From: Polytrichum commune
Taxonomy: Eukaryota > Streptophyta > Polytrichopsida > Polytrichales > Polytrichaceae
Assembly (NCBI GenBank): GCA_950295325.1
Contig: OX485809.1
Location: 21,328,001 to 21,392,000, forward strand
DNA: 64,000 nucleotides
Reading direction: 5' to 3'
Made by a program: the position numbers and the translations under genes. The notes beneath the pieces were generated by a model. That model saw nothing but the letters and a program-made list of their open reading frames with translations. It had not been told where the DNA came from and searched no databases. Of the stretch, positions 50,151-61,518 are shown piece by piece. Within the stretch, counting starts at the first letter, position 1, and the number at the start of each line of letters is the position of its first letter.

Positions 50151-50728
50151 AAGCGGAAGAGCAGTAGTGAAAGAGCACAGAGAGAAATCCCAGTAGAGGA
50201 GTGAGATACTTTGCATAAGGGACTCAAACTCCTTATACTCGTGAGGGAGGGTCCTTGGGTGCTTAGAGCCTCAAAACCCTAATCGGCCCAGTGAATGGAA
50301 CCAACCCTAAATTAATTAGCCTCCATGGTTCTTGACCTTATGAGTCATGACTCTAGTATTACCCTAGTAGAAATTTCCGCCCTATCCCTAGTCCCTTCAA
50401 CTACTTGCCTAAAATTTAAAAATTGGCTCAGTAAATATCCTAAAATATGATGCCTCAACCGGCTATATTGCCGATCTTTTCTCATTTGAACCGGTCAATT
50501 TCCAACCTTAACAATTTGAAGTCGGTACCTCGTCCGAATCATCGCGAACTCATTCGGAAATCTCCAAAAAATTTCGGCTAGCTCGTAACTAAAGTTCGGT
50601 ACTCCCCGTTCATTGATGTGAAGTGGTAAGTCCCAACTTCCATGCTCTCTACGGCTAAGATTGGATAGATTGACCTCAAGTGACTTGGGACTTGGGACTT
50701 AGGTCTTGGGACCCATGTGAACTGGCCC

Positions 50729-53700
50729 TTAACCTGAGTTCCGTGTCAAACCAGATGGCCGGATGTCTTCTTGAGGTGTTACTACAGGGTTGGGAATTAC
50801 GGTTCCATCTGATTTTTTTCCTTCTACTTTAAAGGCTCTGGTTGCTTTCTGTAAGGTTTCCTCCCATTTCATGTCTTCCTTATGTAGGTTGACAGAATCA
50901 TCTTTTTTCGCCGGTTCCTGAGCCAGATTGTTGACCTTCTCATTTGGGAAGGTCAAGTCTGTAACAAGGAACACACCGGCTTCATCTGCCATACTAGCAG
51001 AAGAGACAAGATGAGGAGTTCCAATCCTCACTGCAACACCTTCTTCGGTACAAGTTTCTTGGATCGCAGACTTCGCATCGTTAGATAATTTCTCATCGTG
51101 AAGCCTATCATAGCTGTTTGACTGCAGCATGTCATCTGACACCAATTGCACCTGCAACAAAATACACCCCAACAGTTACTTGATGGACTAAATATTTCCT
51201 GCCAATATTGCAATACCAACAGCATTAATGACTAAAAATGAATCCATCCACCGGGAAACAATATTAAGACTATGTGAACAATTCACATAATGACCGATGA
51301 AAACAGTAAGTCATATGATGTAGAAAAGAATAAGGTATTGAAAGTGGCATCAAACGAATGCAGTTTATGAAACAAAGAAACTGGACAAGTGTAAAGAGCA
51401 AGGATAGAGCTTTCTTGTGTAAGCAATTTGCAGGTATTTAAAGTAAGATATCATTGATTTTGCAACAAGTAGAACTTTACCTTGGCCATGGTCAGGTCAG
51501 CCCCACTTTCAACAAGAATTTTCACAAGCGTCTCGAAGTTCTCAGGACTTGGCCGGTAATGCCCGCTATGTGCCTCCATTAGCTATGACCACAATAATGA
51601 ACAAAACATTAGTCCAAGCCACTGACAACACAATTTGCACACCAAAATACAGATTTTAATGCTCTGAAATATTCCCAAAAATTTCTAATCATGACCAGTG
51701 TTGTGTGTCAAACAGGGAAAGTAGCTTATATGGGTATTCTAACCTCCAATCTCCCACGATTAACCTTCAGTCGACCTGCTGCTGTTGTTGCACCCCCAGC
51801 TAAAAAGCTGGAGTGCTGAAATGAGCCCTTCACCTTCTGTGTAAATGCATTGCCACACCTTGTGTGAGACTCACTGCCATGAGATGTGACGTGTAGTGGT
51901 GAGGGCACGTCATTTGGCTGATGTGTCTATTTCTGATTGGATTCGAGGAGGCACATTATCACCTGTATATGATTATCCTACCATGGCTTGACCACTAGCT
52001 TGGTAATAGACGGGTGCCGCCAAGCCATCAGCTCTAGTAAGGTCTTAAATGGTTACTTTTTCCGACTAGCCCACTTCTAGGATATGAACTTTGGGATTAC
52101 GAAGTAGTTAGCAAATCCAAATTGAGGTTGTAGGCACTTCTCTCATAATTTTTGAAGCTCACATGAATATCTTATTCAATATCAAAGCAAAGAGTCTTGT
52201 GTTCATTAAATGGTCACATAGGTCTCCCAATTATGTTGACTATTGAGCCTAGAGTAATTATCATATTTTTGAGAATGCAATCTAATCTCTTTTAAACACA
52301 AGTTTTTGGTATTCGTTCTTAATGCCACACCACACCACATACCACTCAAATATGGATGTCCAATTAAGATAAGTAACCAAATTAGGCATGTCTACCTTGG
52401 GCACCCGATATCTACCTCATCCCTAGGGCAACACCACAGCCCATGGTAGAACTCCTCGCATTCATTACCTGGTTCTTAGTGGTCTCTGAGATTAGGTAGT
52501 GATAGTAACATGCAGTGGAAATGATGACGTGTCATACCTTGCCAACATATAGTTTTCCAAAAGGGCTCATGACAAAAATCCAGCGATCGGTTCCAGGGGT
52601 GTGAACAAGCTCGTTAGATAGTCTGAAATACAGCTTGCCATTGTATATTGCTACCTCATAATGCTTTCGTTGGTCCTGAAATTCATCAATCTTTGATCAG
52701 CAACCCAGGTATGTCTTACATGAAAATAATCTGGTCAACTTCCCTTTGAAACGTTCAAGCACATGCACATGTTTTCAACTAAAAGGCAATACAATCACAT
52801 GGGAGAGAAGCTGATTATTACAGGGCTCAGATACTTGATTAGTTGTTTCTGGAGTTTCGACCTTGGACACTTCTCTACTTCCACTTCTATGCCATCCCCA
52901 ACATCCAACCTGCCCAAAACATGCAATTAAGGGTCAAATTCCTTTTCAGAGGTTACAGTCTTATACCAAGTTCAATAAGGATCTGTAGGTTGAAAAGAGT
53001 ACCAATAGAAGAATGGCTCATGCGTGTCACAATTAATCCAACGAAGATAATAGTGGTGCAAGTTCTGTCCATATCTGTGCCTTGCATCTACCTGCAATCC
53101 AGTGAAATAAGCAAGAAAGACAAGAGGAACAAAGTAAGTCGAAGCTGGTGCACATCTAAAGCAAATGAAACTCCAGAGGGCTCCCAGACAGGAGGACACT
53201 AGCATTTTGATGAGAAGTAGTACTCTAACAAGAAATGCCCACAAAATTGATGCTTCAAGGTGTGCTGATGCAAAGTGTTGTAATTGAGCAGACACACAAA
53301 TTAATTTATTAATTAAAAAATTAAAAAACACACACACAAACGATGAACTTCGTTGTTGAAAGTACTTAGCAAGTTGCACCGAATCAAGCATTGGACGGCC
53401 ATTGTAAGTGGATTCTTACAGCTTCGAGCCAATGTTGCAAAGCGAGTTTGAGGGCCTTATGGTCTTTGGACAGACCTTTTCCAATCTGCAATCCAATCCC
53501 GCCAACCTTCTTCTCAACTTATACAGAAATGGGAAAGTACATGTTGCGGATCATCACCTACATGACATTCTCAAGCTCTAGAAACCCTCACTAAACGCAT
53601 GTTCTCTAAAGAGGCAACCATCCTTCACAAAGGGTAGAGTTTGAAGTTTGGCGTCTTCACAATTTGACGGTGCTCACTGTCTAAACCTTATCATAGAATA

Positions 53701-54679
53701 ATCAGTACGAGCTAACAGTTATACAAGCCTTGCGTACATTTGAGAATAATCAGAGCTTCCTCAACAGTTTAACAACAAGACAACTTCAAGCTGTACACCA
53801 AAGCAATAAAAATCCAGCATTATTATGCTCAGTACAAACAAATCCTGGATCGACAAGCTTTTGTGGTTGACAGGATGGAAGATAACATCAAGAAATCAAT
53901 GGCACCTTGGAGGCCTTCCGTTTCAAACGATTCCACTTATCACTGGATTTCCAAGCCTTACTGTGTGCGTAGAAATCTTGGGTAGTATGCTGCAGAACCA
54001 CAGCATCGACTATATTCCACCTGTTTCTCCAATCCAAAATCCCCTCATTATGGTTACAACCAATGTACATCTGGTATATAGGTGAATGCATGGGTATCAA
54101 TAATCAACATCATTTATGGCATCAAAGAACCTACCCGTGGGCATCAAAATTGTAATACTAGTCACATATTGATATTTGGCAGGTATGTCAAGGTGAGAGA
54201 ATCCTTGTATACCCCAGTTATTAATTCGCTCAATACCATTCTAAACTCTAAAACCATATTAATACTAGGACGATTTCGCCAGGCAAAAAAGTTCCTGCAT
54301 GGTATATAGAACCGAATGGTATCGAAAACAAAAGTTTCGTCAAATGCCCATACCCTACTGGGATCAAAAAAACACGCAATGGGTTTACATGCTCAAAGCT
54401 GAACAGCGCTCAAGATATCCTGACATGCATAATCCTAATTCTGAAGTATGACACGCCTTAAGAGCCCCATTTTGTTTCTTTCAAAGGAGAGGGTAACCTG
54501 GCAGTTTACTGGGCAGCTGGAGCTCACCATCCATATTGTTTAGCCATGATTGCAGCATATGCAAGCTTGCGCCGGGCACGGTAGCCTCGGTATGTCTTCT
54601 GAATCATTATAGCTGCGGCATTTTCTGAAGAAGCTGAAGATTCTAGTGGCGCAGTTTGTTGTGCCTCGTGAGTCGCCAT
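50729..54679 (-). CDS. IQM: IQM family calmodulin-binding protein, 9 exons
   Basis: Exons: 54679-54528, 54020-53906, 53485-53420, 53091-53003, 52909-52822, 52675-52538, 51836-51744, 51582-51481, 51151-50729. All borders are GT-AG with matching phases, giving 421 residues. Residues about 21-39 form an IQ motif ([18 protein letters not shown]) that binds calmodulin. The conserved IQM body follows: [115 protein letters not shown] and [20 protein letters not shown]. The last exon (140 residues) is a Lys/Glu-rich tail of little conservation. Plant IQMs are Ca2+-independent calmodulin binders linked to stress and stomatal responses. Length is close to the shorter family members. A copia retrotransposon sits about 560 bp upstream. 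Confidence 0.92.
52051..52378. repeat. Small dispersed element GGTTAC...GTAACC, copy 2, in an IQM intron
   Basis: This copy matches 5345-5633 in the same orientation, with the same GGTTAC start and GTAACC end. AAAT flanks it on both sides (52047-52050 and 52379-52382), a possible 4-bp target duplication. It lies in the intron between exons 52675-52538 and 51836-51744. Confidence 0.7.
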
Positions 54680-55239
54680 GGTAATAATGCTTTCCGACCT
54701 GCCCTTGCCGCCAAAACGATGTTTGGTGGCTAATTCGCCCAGTGCTTGATCTTAAACTGTGATTTGGGAAAGAGAGTACATCTTCAATTTCGATAAAATA
54801 CCCAAGAATGTGTTCTGTACAAAGTAGAAAAAGAGTGGGTCGTTCTGAAAGTTGGAAAGACCTAAGATGACCTCCACGCCATTTGGAAATGCCATTTAAG
54901 TTGTCTCCAATGGGATTTCGGGGAGCTCTGATCGGAAACAGAAAGAAGAAGGAAGTACCGTATTCTAAGTTATCGGCAATAGGTAGTGGTCTAGACACAG
55001 TAACCATGCAAGTTCATTAAACTAGTTTGATCACTTCAATTGATATAGTGCTCTGAGCCCATTGATAGGTTCTTAAATACGCAACCTCAGCAGATTCAAG
55101 ATGAATGAATGGGTCAAAGCCATCGCCAGTAGTACGCAAGGTATTTTTCGATGTTCGTTGTCACCTTCCACTTCATCCAACTCGCAGAAACTGGAAACCA
55201 CTCAAACCGAGACATACCATCACGCGTTGCCCCTAGCTA
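54680..55239. promoter_or_regulatory. Probable IQM promoter and 5' UTR
   Basis: This is the 560 bp between the IQM ATG (minus strand) and the copia target duplication. No core motif is claimed. Whatever promoter lies further upstream is now displaced by about 6.6 kb. Confidence 0.45.
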
Positions 55240-55244
55240 ACCCA

Positions 55245-55587
55245 TATTGGAGTATATACGTTTCGCATTGATTACGTTGTTCAAGATTAGTCACTTGATT
55301 AGTCAAGAGTAGTTAGATTGATTAGTGATAGAAGTTTCCTCTTCCACTTCAGTAGATGAATAAGACAAAGTCACTTCGTTCGCGGGTGGTAGTTGTATGC
55401 AAGATGTCTGCGAGTGTTTGAGTGCAAGAAACCTGTGAGTGTATGTGAGCAAAGAATCTCAATAAAGAAGTTGTGATGAATTAGGCGTGAGCAATGTAAA
55501 TGTGAGCTTGTGAATTATGTGTGTGATTGTGTTAGTAGGTAAATGAGTTTCATTGTTGAGCGTTCTGAAATAATATTGTAAACAACA
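55245..55587 (+). repeat. copia 5' LTR
   Basis: It starts TATTGGAGTATATACG, probably a TGTTGGAG start with one substitution, and ends GTAAACAACA. It is preceded by ACCCA and followed directly by the primer-binding site. The same start occurs in the 3' LTR, so the substitution predates this insertion. Confidence 0.92.
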
Positions 55588-55615
55588 GGTTATGGGCCCA
55601 CCACGCTTCCGCTGC
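55588..55615 (+). other. Primer-binding site complementary to the 5' half of initiator tRNA-Met
   Basis: Immediately after the LTR, GGTTATGGGCCCACCACGC and nine further bases are the reverse complement of the plant initiator tRNA-Met from the D-arm region through the CAU anticodon loop (GTGGGCCCATAACC). Complementarity runs 28 bases by comparison with the plant tRNA as I remember it. Most plant copia elements instead use the tRNA 3' end (TGGTATCAGAGC). Half-tRNA priming is known from Drosophila copia. Confidence 0.8.
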
Positions 55616-57507
55616 ATAGCCGGTCATACAACTTTTGTTGAAGGTTTTGGTGACATGGCCATAGAGATATTCATTCGCAATCAGTGGGAGCGCGGTGTTC
55701 TTACAGATGTCCTGTTCGTTCCGACTTTACAAAGAAATCTTTTCTCTGTCTCTTCAACAACGCTCAAGAATATCAATACGATGTACACCAACACGGGCTG
55801 CCAAATGCTTGCTGATGGAATTGTGTTCATGGAAGGCTCCTTAGAGGGGATGCTCTATAAACTTCATATCAGAGCAATTCCTTCCTCCCCTCATGCCAAT
55901 TTGATCCAATCTCTAGGTACTAGTTCAATTGCTGATGGTACTCGTAGCTTGGAGATTTGGCATCAACGGTTGTGCCATCTTAACTATCAAACTATCTTGG
56001 CTATGGACTGAACTGATGCAGTTACTGGGATGAAGAGCCTACTGCACCACTTCTTCTTACCCCAGGGACTGTAGCAGATCATCCAAATTACCAAGCACAG
56101 ACACATGTTCGGCTATGGCTCTTAACTGAGCTTGATGATGTTACCCCCACCTCATCGTCTTCAACTGCTTCCCTTTCATTGGCTCATGCACACCTAGCCA
56201 ATAGTCCTGGAGATTTTTCTGGACAACTTCAGAACCCTGCGACAGTGCGCTTCCCGAGCGACTACGACCATGATAGTGACTCAACAGTCTCTTCTCCGCC
56301 CCCGCCACACCCTATCATTGCAGATATTTCTCTTGATGATCCCTTAACATTTCAAGATGCTCTGCAAAGTCCTGACGCCGCTCAATGGCTGCATGCCATG
56401 ACCAATGAGATTGGTTCTTTAATTTGAAAGAAAACAAGACTTGGGAGTTGGTTCGCCTTCCTGATGGTTGCAAAGCCATCAAATGCAAATGGGTTTTCAA
56501 AACCAAGTATCTACCCAACGGGAATGTCAACAAATTCAAAGCCTGTTTGGTTGCCAAGGGTTGCACCCAGAAAGCTAGGATTGACTATACTGAAACATTT
56601 TCACCTGTTGTTAAGTTTGAAATTGTCCGTGTGATCATGGCTATCACCGCCGCTGATGACCTGGAGATAATTCAATTTGATATCAAGACGGCGTTCTTGC
56701 ATGGTGACATTGCTGAAATTCTCTACATGGAGCAACCTGAAGGGTTTGTTGATTCTACTCACCCTCACTATGTTTGCCTCCTTCGGAAAGCCCTTTATGG
56801 ACTCAAACAAGCTTCCCGCAACTGGAATCACAAATTTCATCAGTTTCTTCTCAAATTTGGTCTTCAACCTAGTGATGTTGATCCGTGGCCTACTACTCTT
56901 GTCAAGGTGGCCAAACAATGATTCTTCTCATCTATGTTGACGATGGGCTTGCTTGCTTGCTTCACTCGCGGCACCAATATTGATCATATTTTGAATTCCA
57001 TGGATGAAGCTTTCTCTAATACTCGAGGGCTTGCCGGCTGTTATGTTGGACTCATAATTACTCGTCACCGAACGACTCACGAGCTCTTCTTGGATCAAAC
57101 TCATTATCTTACAAAGCTAGTTCGCAGATTTGGGTTTCAAGTTTATGTCCCTCTATCTGTCCCAGCTAATCCTCACACCCATTTGAGTTTTCTCTTATTT
57201 GCAGACTGCTCTTCTAATCCCGTTTTTCCTTATCAAACTATAGTTGGTTGCCTCCAATTTGCCTGCATTGGAACTCGCCCTGATCTTTCATATGCGGTTA
57301 GTGTTGCAACAAAATACTATGCTCATCCTTCTTCTGCACATTGTAATGCTTTTCATTGGATTCTCAAATATCTTGCCGGGACTCTGCAACTTGGCCTTTC
57401 CTTCTCAGGGACTGATCATCATGTTTCCCTCACCGCCTATAGCGATGCCGACTTTGCCATGGATCTCGACAACCGACGCTCTTGCTCTGGGTTCATATTT
57501 TTGTGAA
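55592..57507 (+). pseudogene. copia polyprotein remnants (protease edge, gag-pre-integrase, RT, RNase H start)
   Basis: 55592-56011 reads DVLFVPTLQRNLFSVS and IWHQRLCHLN, the copia protease/gag-pre-integrase junction. The frame opens inside the primer-binding site, so gag is deleted. A stop and a decayed joint follow, with no integrase DDE core. 56424-56921 is the first part of the RT (NKTWELVRLP, KCKWVFKTK, FDIKTAFLHGDI, YGLKQASRNWN). Around 56920-57506 come IYVDDG (the catalytic Asp pair), YLTKLVRRFG, IGTRPDLSYAV and RNase H SDADFA. Frameshifts and stops separate the pieces. Confidence 0.85.
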
Positions 57508-57545
57508 TCATGGTCATGTTCTTTGGGCTTCCCGAAAACAAGCTA

Positions 57546-60500
57546 CCGTACCTTAGGGGCAGCTTCGGCAAATAATAATTCCAAATAGTAATGTCGGAAT
57601 AAAAAAAAAAATTATGCAACCAATTTGCCAGAAAGTTAGGAAATTAATTTAGGTGAATGGCGAAATGTCCTAAAAATCCAGCTCATGAATAAGAAATAAA
57701 AAACTGTAGGTCTAATCACATGAAGTCCATTAGGTCCTCACGAGCCCCTTGCTTACTTAATAATAGACAAACTTCAAACTCATTAAGGAACACAAGGTTG
57801 GCACAAGTCTCTTGCCTACTCAATAATAGGTAAAAATCAAATCCATTATGGAGCACAAGGCTGGCAGTGGCAGTGAATAAGCAAAAGGGATTGCAACGGC
57901 AAGTCTTATTCTGGCCTCTTGCTCGCACATAAGTTAGTGCCTCTTCCTCTCAGATCTTCTCTTCGCTTCGAGTTTGGAGTTCTGGGATTTCGAAGGGACT
58001 CGACTGTTTAGGGTTTGTAGCACCTGTGAGTTTCTCTTGGGAAGGACGAGAGGAGCAAGAGGTGACTTGATTTGGTGTTATTGCACAATGAGATCTTACA
58101 GGCTCTTTGAACTTGATATAGATATAGATATAGATAAGCACTCGCATTGGTGGAAAAGGCAGAGCTGGTATAAGTTTGTTTTACAAGTCTGAATCATCTA
58201 AACTGCATCTTGCTTTGAACGTGCAGTCTATAACTAGAGGAAATCAAGGCTTGCCCACAAATTTGAATCTGCTAGATTGATTGGGGATGAACAGTTGCAA
58301 GAACCCGTATCCAAAGATGTGTGCTCCAACTTGTCAATCTTCATTCAACTTGTCCATTCTTGAAACATTCTTTTGTGCACTTGATTTCCTACTCCGTTGT
58401 CTCTTATCTTTCGTACCCTGATCAATGTCGTGCTTGTCATCTGCGTGTAGGGTTCTGGCATAGGATAAAATTCAAATTGTAGGCAGTTAGTCTTGGTAAG
58501 AAAATTACAAGTTTATGGCAATAAAAAGATCTCACATTTTAACACTTCAGATGTAACTTCAACTTTTTCTTTGAACTTGTTTGGAATGAACATACCTTTT
58601 TCTGGCTCGATCTTTCATGGTTGTCACTACAGATCTTTTATTTTCCCTTGTAGCAGCAACAAGAGATAGATTCTTCTCCATTATGGCTTCAATACTTTCG
58701 TCTGGATCTGTTTCGTCATCCTTTTCCTTGCAAATTTCTTCTGCACCTTGTACTTCGTTGAACAGTGAACTCTTCATGTGTTCCTCTATAGCAGATGTCT
58801 GAAATGATGATTCAAATGCTTGATCTAAGCCACACATGCTCCATCCTCGTTTAATCATGTCTTTTTTGTTGATATGTTGCCATGCTTGATACAACCAGCT
58901 GCACAGCAAAGGCTTAAGCACTGACATTTTTGTATTTAACTCTACATCTTGTAATTCCTTCTCGTCAATCTGTTTGCCAATATTTTCAGAAGTGTAATTG
59001 TCAAACTGCTGTCTGAAACCATGCTTGAATGGGCGCTGTAAAATCACATCTGCTGGCTGAAAAACGCTGGTGCAATTTGCAGGGACAAAGATAAGTAGAA
59101 TCTGTGGATGTGATATCTTCAACCAACAAATGAAGTCCTTAGAAATATGAACACTCCAACAGTCCAGCAACCATATCAACTTTGTTTCTTCATCTAATCC
59201 CATCTCTTGCACTTGTTTTCTTCTATAAGGTTGTAAAATTCGTTCAACAAATTGCTTGCAAGTGGTCAAGTTGCTCCAATGATTGCTGCTATATGTTAAA
59301 TGCCAACCAGCATCTTCACACATTTGGCGACCTTCATTTCGAGGTGGGGGAGATCTATCTGTAGTCCCTGTAAAGACAAGTTGAAAAGGTAACAAGTTTC
59401 CTGCAGCTGAAGAAGACACTGAAACTGTAATTTGTCTTTTGTCTTCCATACCTAAGATTTGTACATGTTGGACCCTTTCTCTACCCAAGTGCGTGCACCT
59501 CCCGCTGGTACCAGATGTATCCCTGTTTGGTCAGTGTTTATGACCAGTTCTGGTGCAATGGAATGGGCTTTGACAAAGTAGGTTGTCCGTTGTGCCATTT
59601 GCAAACCCTGATGCTCCCAATCTTTTGGTAGTTTTCTAGCTGCTCCTGTTCCTTTCCTAAAGCTCCAATTCAAATTCGTTCTCACAAAATCTCGTGTCCA
59701 CTCTAAAGAAACCCTAAATCCACTTGGACTTTCAAAATTGAGAAGGTTGGGCTCTCTCTTTTGAATGAGGGTTCGAATTAAGTTCCTCACAGTAGAAGCA
59801 AAAAGAGGTTGACCTACTTCACGATGTGCCTTCAACAAGGTAATTATCTCTTCCTCCAATTCACGATGGCTAGAAAGAACATAAGCATGTTGAATTCCAC
59901 CTGTGTAAGCTGCTGTTTCTTTGAATATTGTTTGTTTTGTACCATCTTTTAGTTCCCCTGTCTTAGTGAACCATTCTCTCATGGAACCTCTGGTTAAATC
60001 ATCATAAACACTCTTGGTTTGTCCAGGCAACTTGTATTTCGTTTGCAAATACTTCAAAGCATGACCAATACTTCTATGATGTGTTACAGCTGCATAGATA
60101 GGATCCCAGAGAGATGGTACAAACCAATTCTTGTATGGTCCTCTAGTTTTTTTCCTCTTTGGTGTTGTGTCACATTTCTCCTCTTTGATTGGAACAAGTA
60201 CAGCTTCGATCTCCCTCTTAGGCCTCCCCACTGGACGTTTCTGAACTTCTTTCTTGATTGATTTCTCCAACTCCATCTTCACATGTAGCTGAGCAAAGTC
60301 ACGCTCAACCCTATCTTCCATTTCCTCTTTGTCTATGACTGTGAACATATTGCTCAAAACTTGTTGTTTACCCATGCTCTCAATCACTCATTGGCAAGAC
60401 ACTTAACCTTATAAGCACTTACAAGAATCAAAGCAATGTTGCAAACTTCTCACAAGTCCCTTGACAAACTAGCATTTGCACAAATAGGCCCCCATGGTAA

Positions 60501-60769
60501 ACATTGAGATTAGGGTTAGTTAAGCAAACTTAAGTGAACATTTAGGTTAAGTTAAAGTAAAGGTTGGCTGCCACTTTCAAAACATCATAATGAAGTAGCA
60601 AACAAATAATGAAACGCCATGAATTGTTAATGAAAGTCGAACCTATAGTTATTTATTTTTTCAAAAAGTCGAATTCTTAAATATTACTTTTTTTTTTCTG
60701 CCGGACATTAAAATTTGAAATTAATTAATTATTCGACCACGAGTTGCCAAAGCTGCCCCTAAGGTACGG
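57546..60769 (-). mobile_element. pogo-like DNA transposon (Tc1/mariner superfamily) nested in copia RNase H
   Basis: Ends start CCGTACCTTAGGGGCAGCTT on both strands, a 26-bp inverted repeat with one mismatch. TA flanks each side (57544-57545 and 60770-60771). Removing the 3224-bp unit with one TA rejoins the copia RNase H codons in frame, which fixes the borders better than the repeat alone. It carries a DDE/DDD transposase on the minus strand with one frameshift. The 57,550-58,550 part is non-coding and contains a diverged ~60-bp tandem pair near 57740-57870. Confidence 0.9.
58559..60375 (-). pseudogene. pogo-like transposase, one frameshift
   Basis: ATG at 60375 opens a frame of about 307 codons ending at 59452. 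A second frame, overlapping near 59488, continues to 59 aa-rich Lys/Arg end at 58559. The two overlap in a stretch where family members read straight through, so one base appears lost. The N-terminal half has an AT-hook-like KRPVGRPKRE, and an HTH/CENP-B-type DNA-binding region. Catalytic motifs are INTDQTGIHLVP in the first part and WLLDCWSVHISKDF plus VFQPADVILQRPFK in the second, giving a DDD triad as in pogo/Tigger. The total is about 605 residues. One frameshift suggests recent inactivation. Confidence 0.82.
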
Positions 60770-61480
60770 TAGTTGTGCTAGCAACACCATTGAAGCAGAA
60801 TATCTTGCAGCATCCTCCACTACTAAAGAGATTATCTGGCACAGACGCTTGCTCTCTGGCTTGGGGGGGTAATCATTGGTTGGAGTAGCAATACACGTGC
60901 GAACAAATGATAGGGTATTTTAAAAACATGGGAGCAAAAAATTATAATTGGGCTTAAGAGTAATATAGGGTATCAAAAATGGCACTGGACATCTTTAAAG
61001 TACTATAGGGTATGGAATAATAGGTAATTTGGAATCATAAGTAATGCAAGCCATTTTTCTATTAACCCAAAGTAGAAATTTACATAATGATAGCATGTGA
61101 AAAAAAGAAGAGAATTGAAAGTAATACCCCCTATAAAATAGTGGTTGTTCGCACCTATATCCTTAACTTTTTAACACACTGCCCCCCCCCCCCGCTCTCT
61201 GGTCTTGGCAAAACCCTTTAATTTCTTCTCCTACAATTTTATTCACTAACAATCAGAGTGCCTTGCGTCTTATTAAGAACACTAAATTCCATCGACGGAC
61301 TAAGCACATCGATGTTCAGTATCACGTCATCCGCGAAGCCTTTTTAGCCGATGTCATCCTCCCTTCTTTTGTCTCCACTCATGATTAATTGGCTGATATC
61401 TTCACTAAGGCACTTCCCAAGGAGATTTTTCAACACCTGCGCCATCATCTTGGCATATGTTTAGTTGAGCATTGAGTGGG
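60770..61480 (+). pseudogene. copia RNase H C-terminal remnant
   Basis: This continues the copia RNase H after the pogo-like insertion: IEAEYLAAS and EIIWHRRLL, interrupted at 60860-61193 by a second insertion, then HIDVQYHVIREAF and LADIFTKALPKEIFQHLR, the classic copia C-terminus. One internal TAA near 61386 interrupts the frame. The end lies just before the polypurine tract. Confidence 0.85.
60860..61193. mobile_element. 334-bp non-autonomous element with 9-bp TSD (Mutator-like)
   Basis: GCTCTCTGG flanks both sides (60851-60859 and 61194-61202), splitting a copia codon run that is otherwise continuous. The ends are G-rich on the left (TTGGGGGGGTAAT) and C-rich on the right. GTGCGAACAA occurs near both ends in inverted orientation. 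A 9-bp duplication fits Mutator-like elements, but the terminal repeats are poor. The poly-C run may be miscounted. Confidence 0.75.
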
Positions 61481-61508
61481 AGAATTAGATACCTTTTTCA
61501 ATGCTCAA

Positions 61509-61518
61509 CGAGTGGGAG
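61509..61518 (+). other. copia polypurine tract
   Basis: CGAGTGGGAG lies directly before the 3' LTR start TATTGGAG, the position where plus-strand priming occurs in LTR elements. Confidence 0.75.

Larger units (their letters stand above)
48911..50608. mobile_element. hAT-derived repeat, copy 1
   Basis: This 1.7-kb unit aligns with 61934-64000 in direct orientation at an estimated 95 percent or more. It begins GCACAGTCCGGGGAGT and ends AGTTCGGTACTCCCCG, so CGGGGAGT...ACTCCCCG forms an 8-bp inverted repeat. It contains the last coding exon of a hAT transposase on the minus strand (49333-49563) and a minisatellite. No clear target duplication was found, so the exact ends are provisional. It is a deletion derivative, not an autonomous element. 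Confidence 0.7.

Noticed and set aside
57551-60764. Shorter borders for the pogo-like element (CCTTAGGGG...CCCCTAAGG, also TA-flanked)
   Set aside because: Those borders would leave a 14-bp palindrome in the copia gene and a broken frame. Borders at 57546/60769 restore the RNase H frame exactly.
57546-60769. PIF/Harbinger assignment from TTA next to GGGGCAGC
   Set aside because: The TTA and TAA are inverted, not direct, and belong to the terminal repeat. The encoded transposase is pogo-like.
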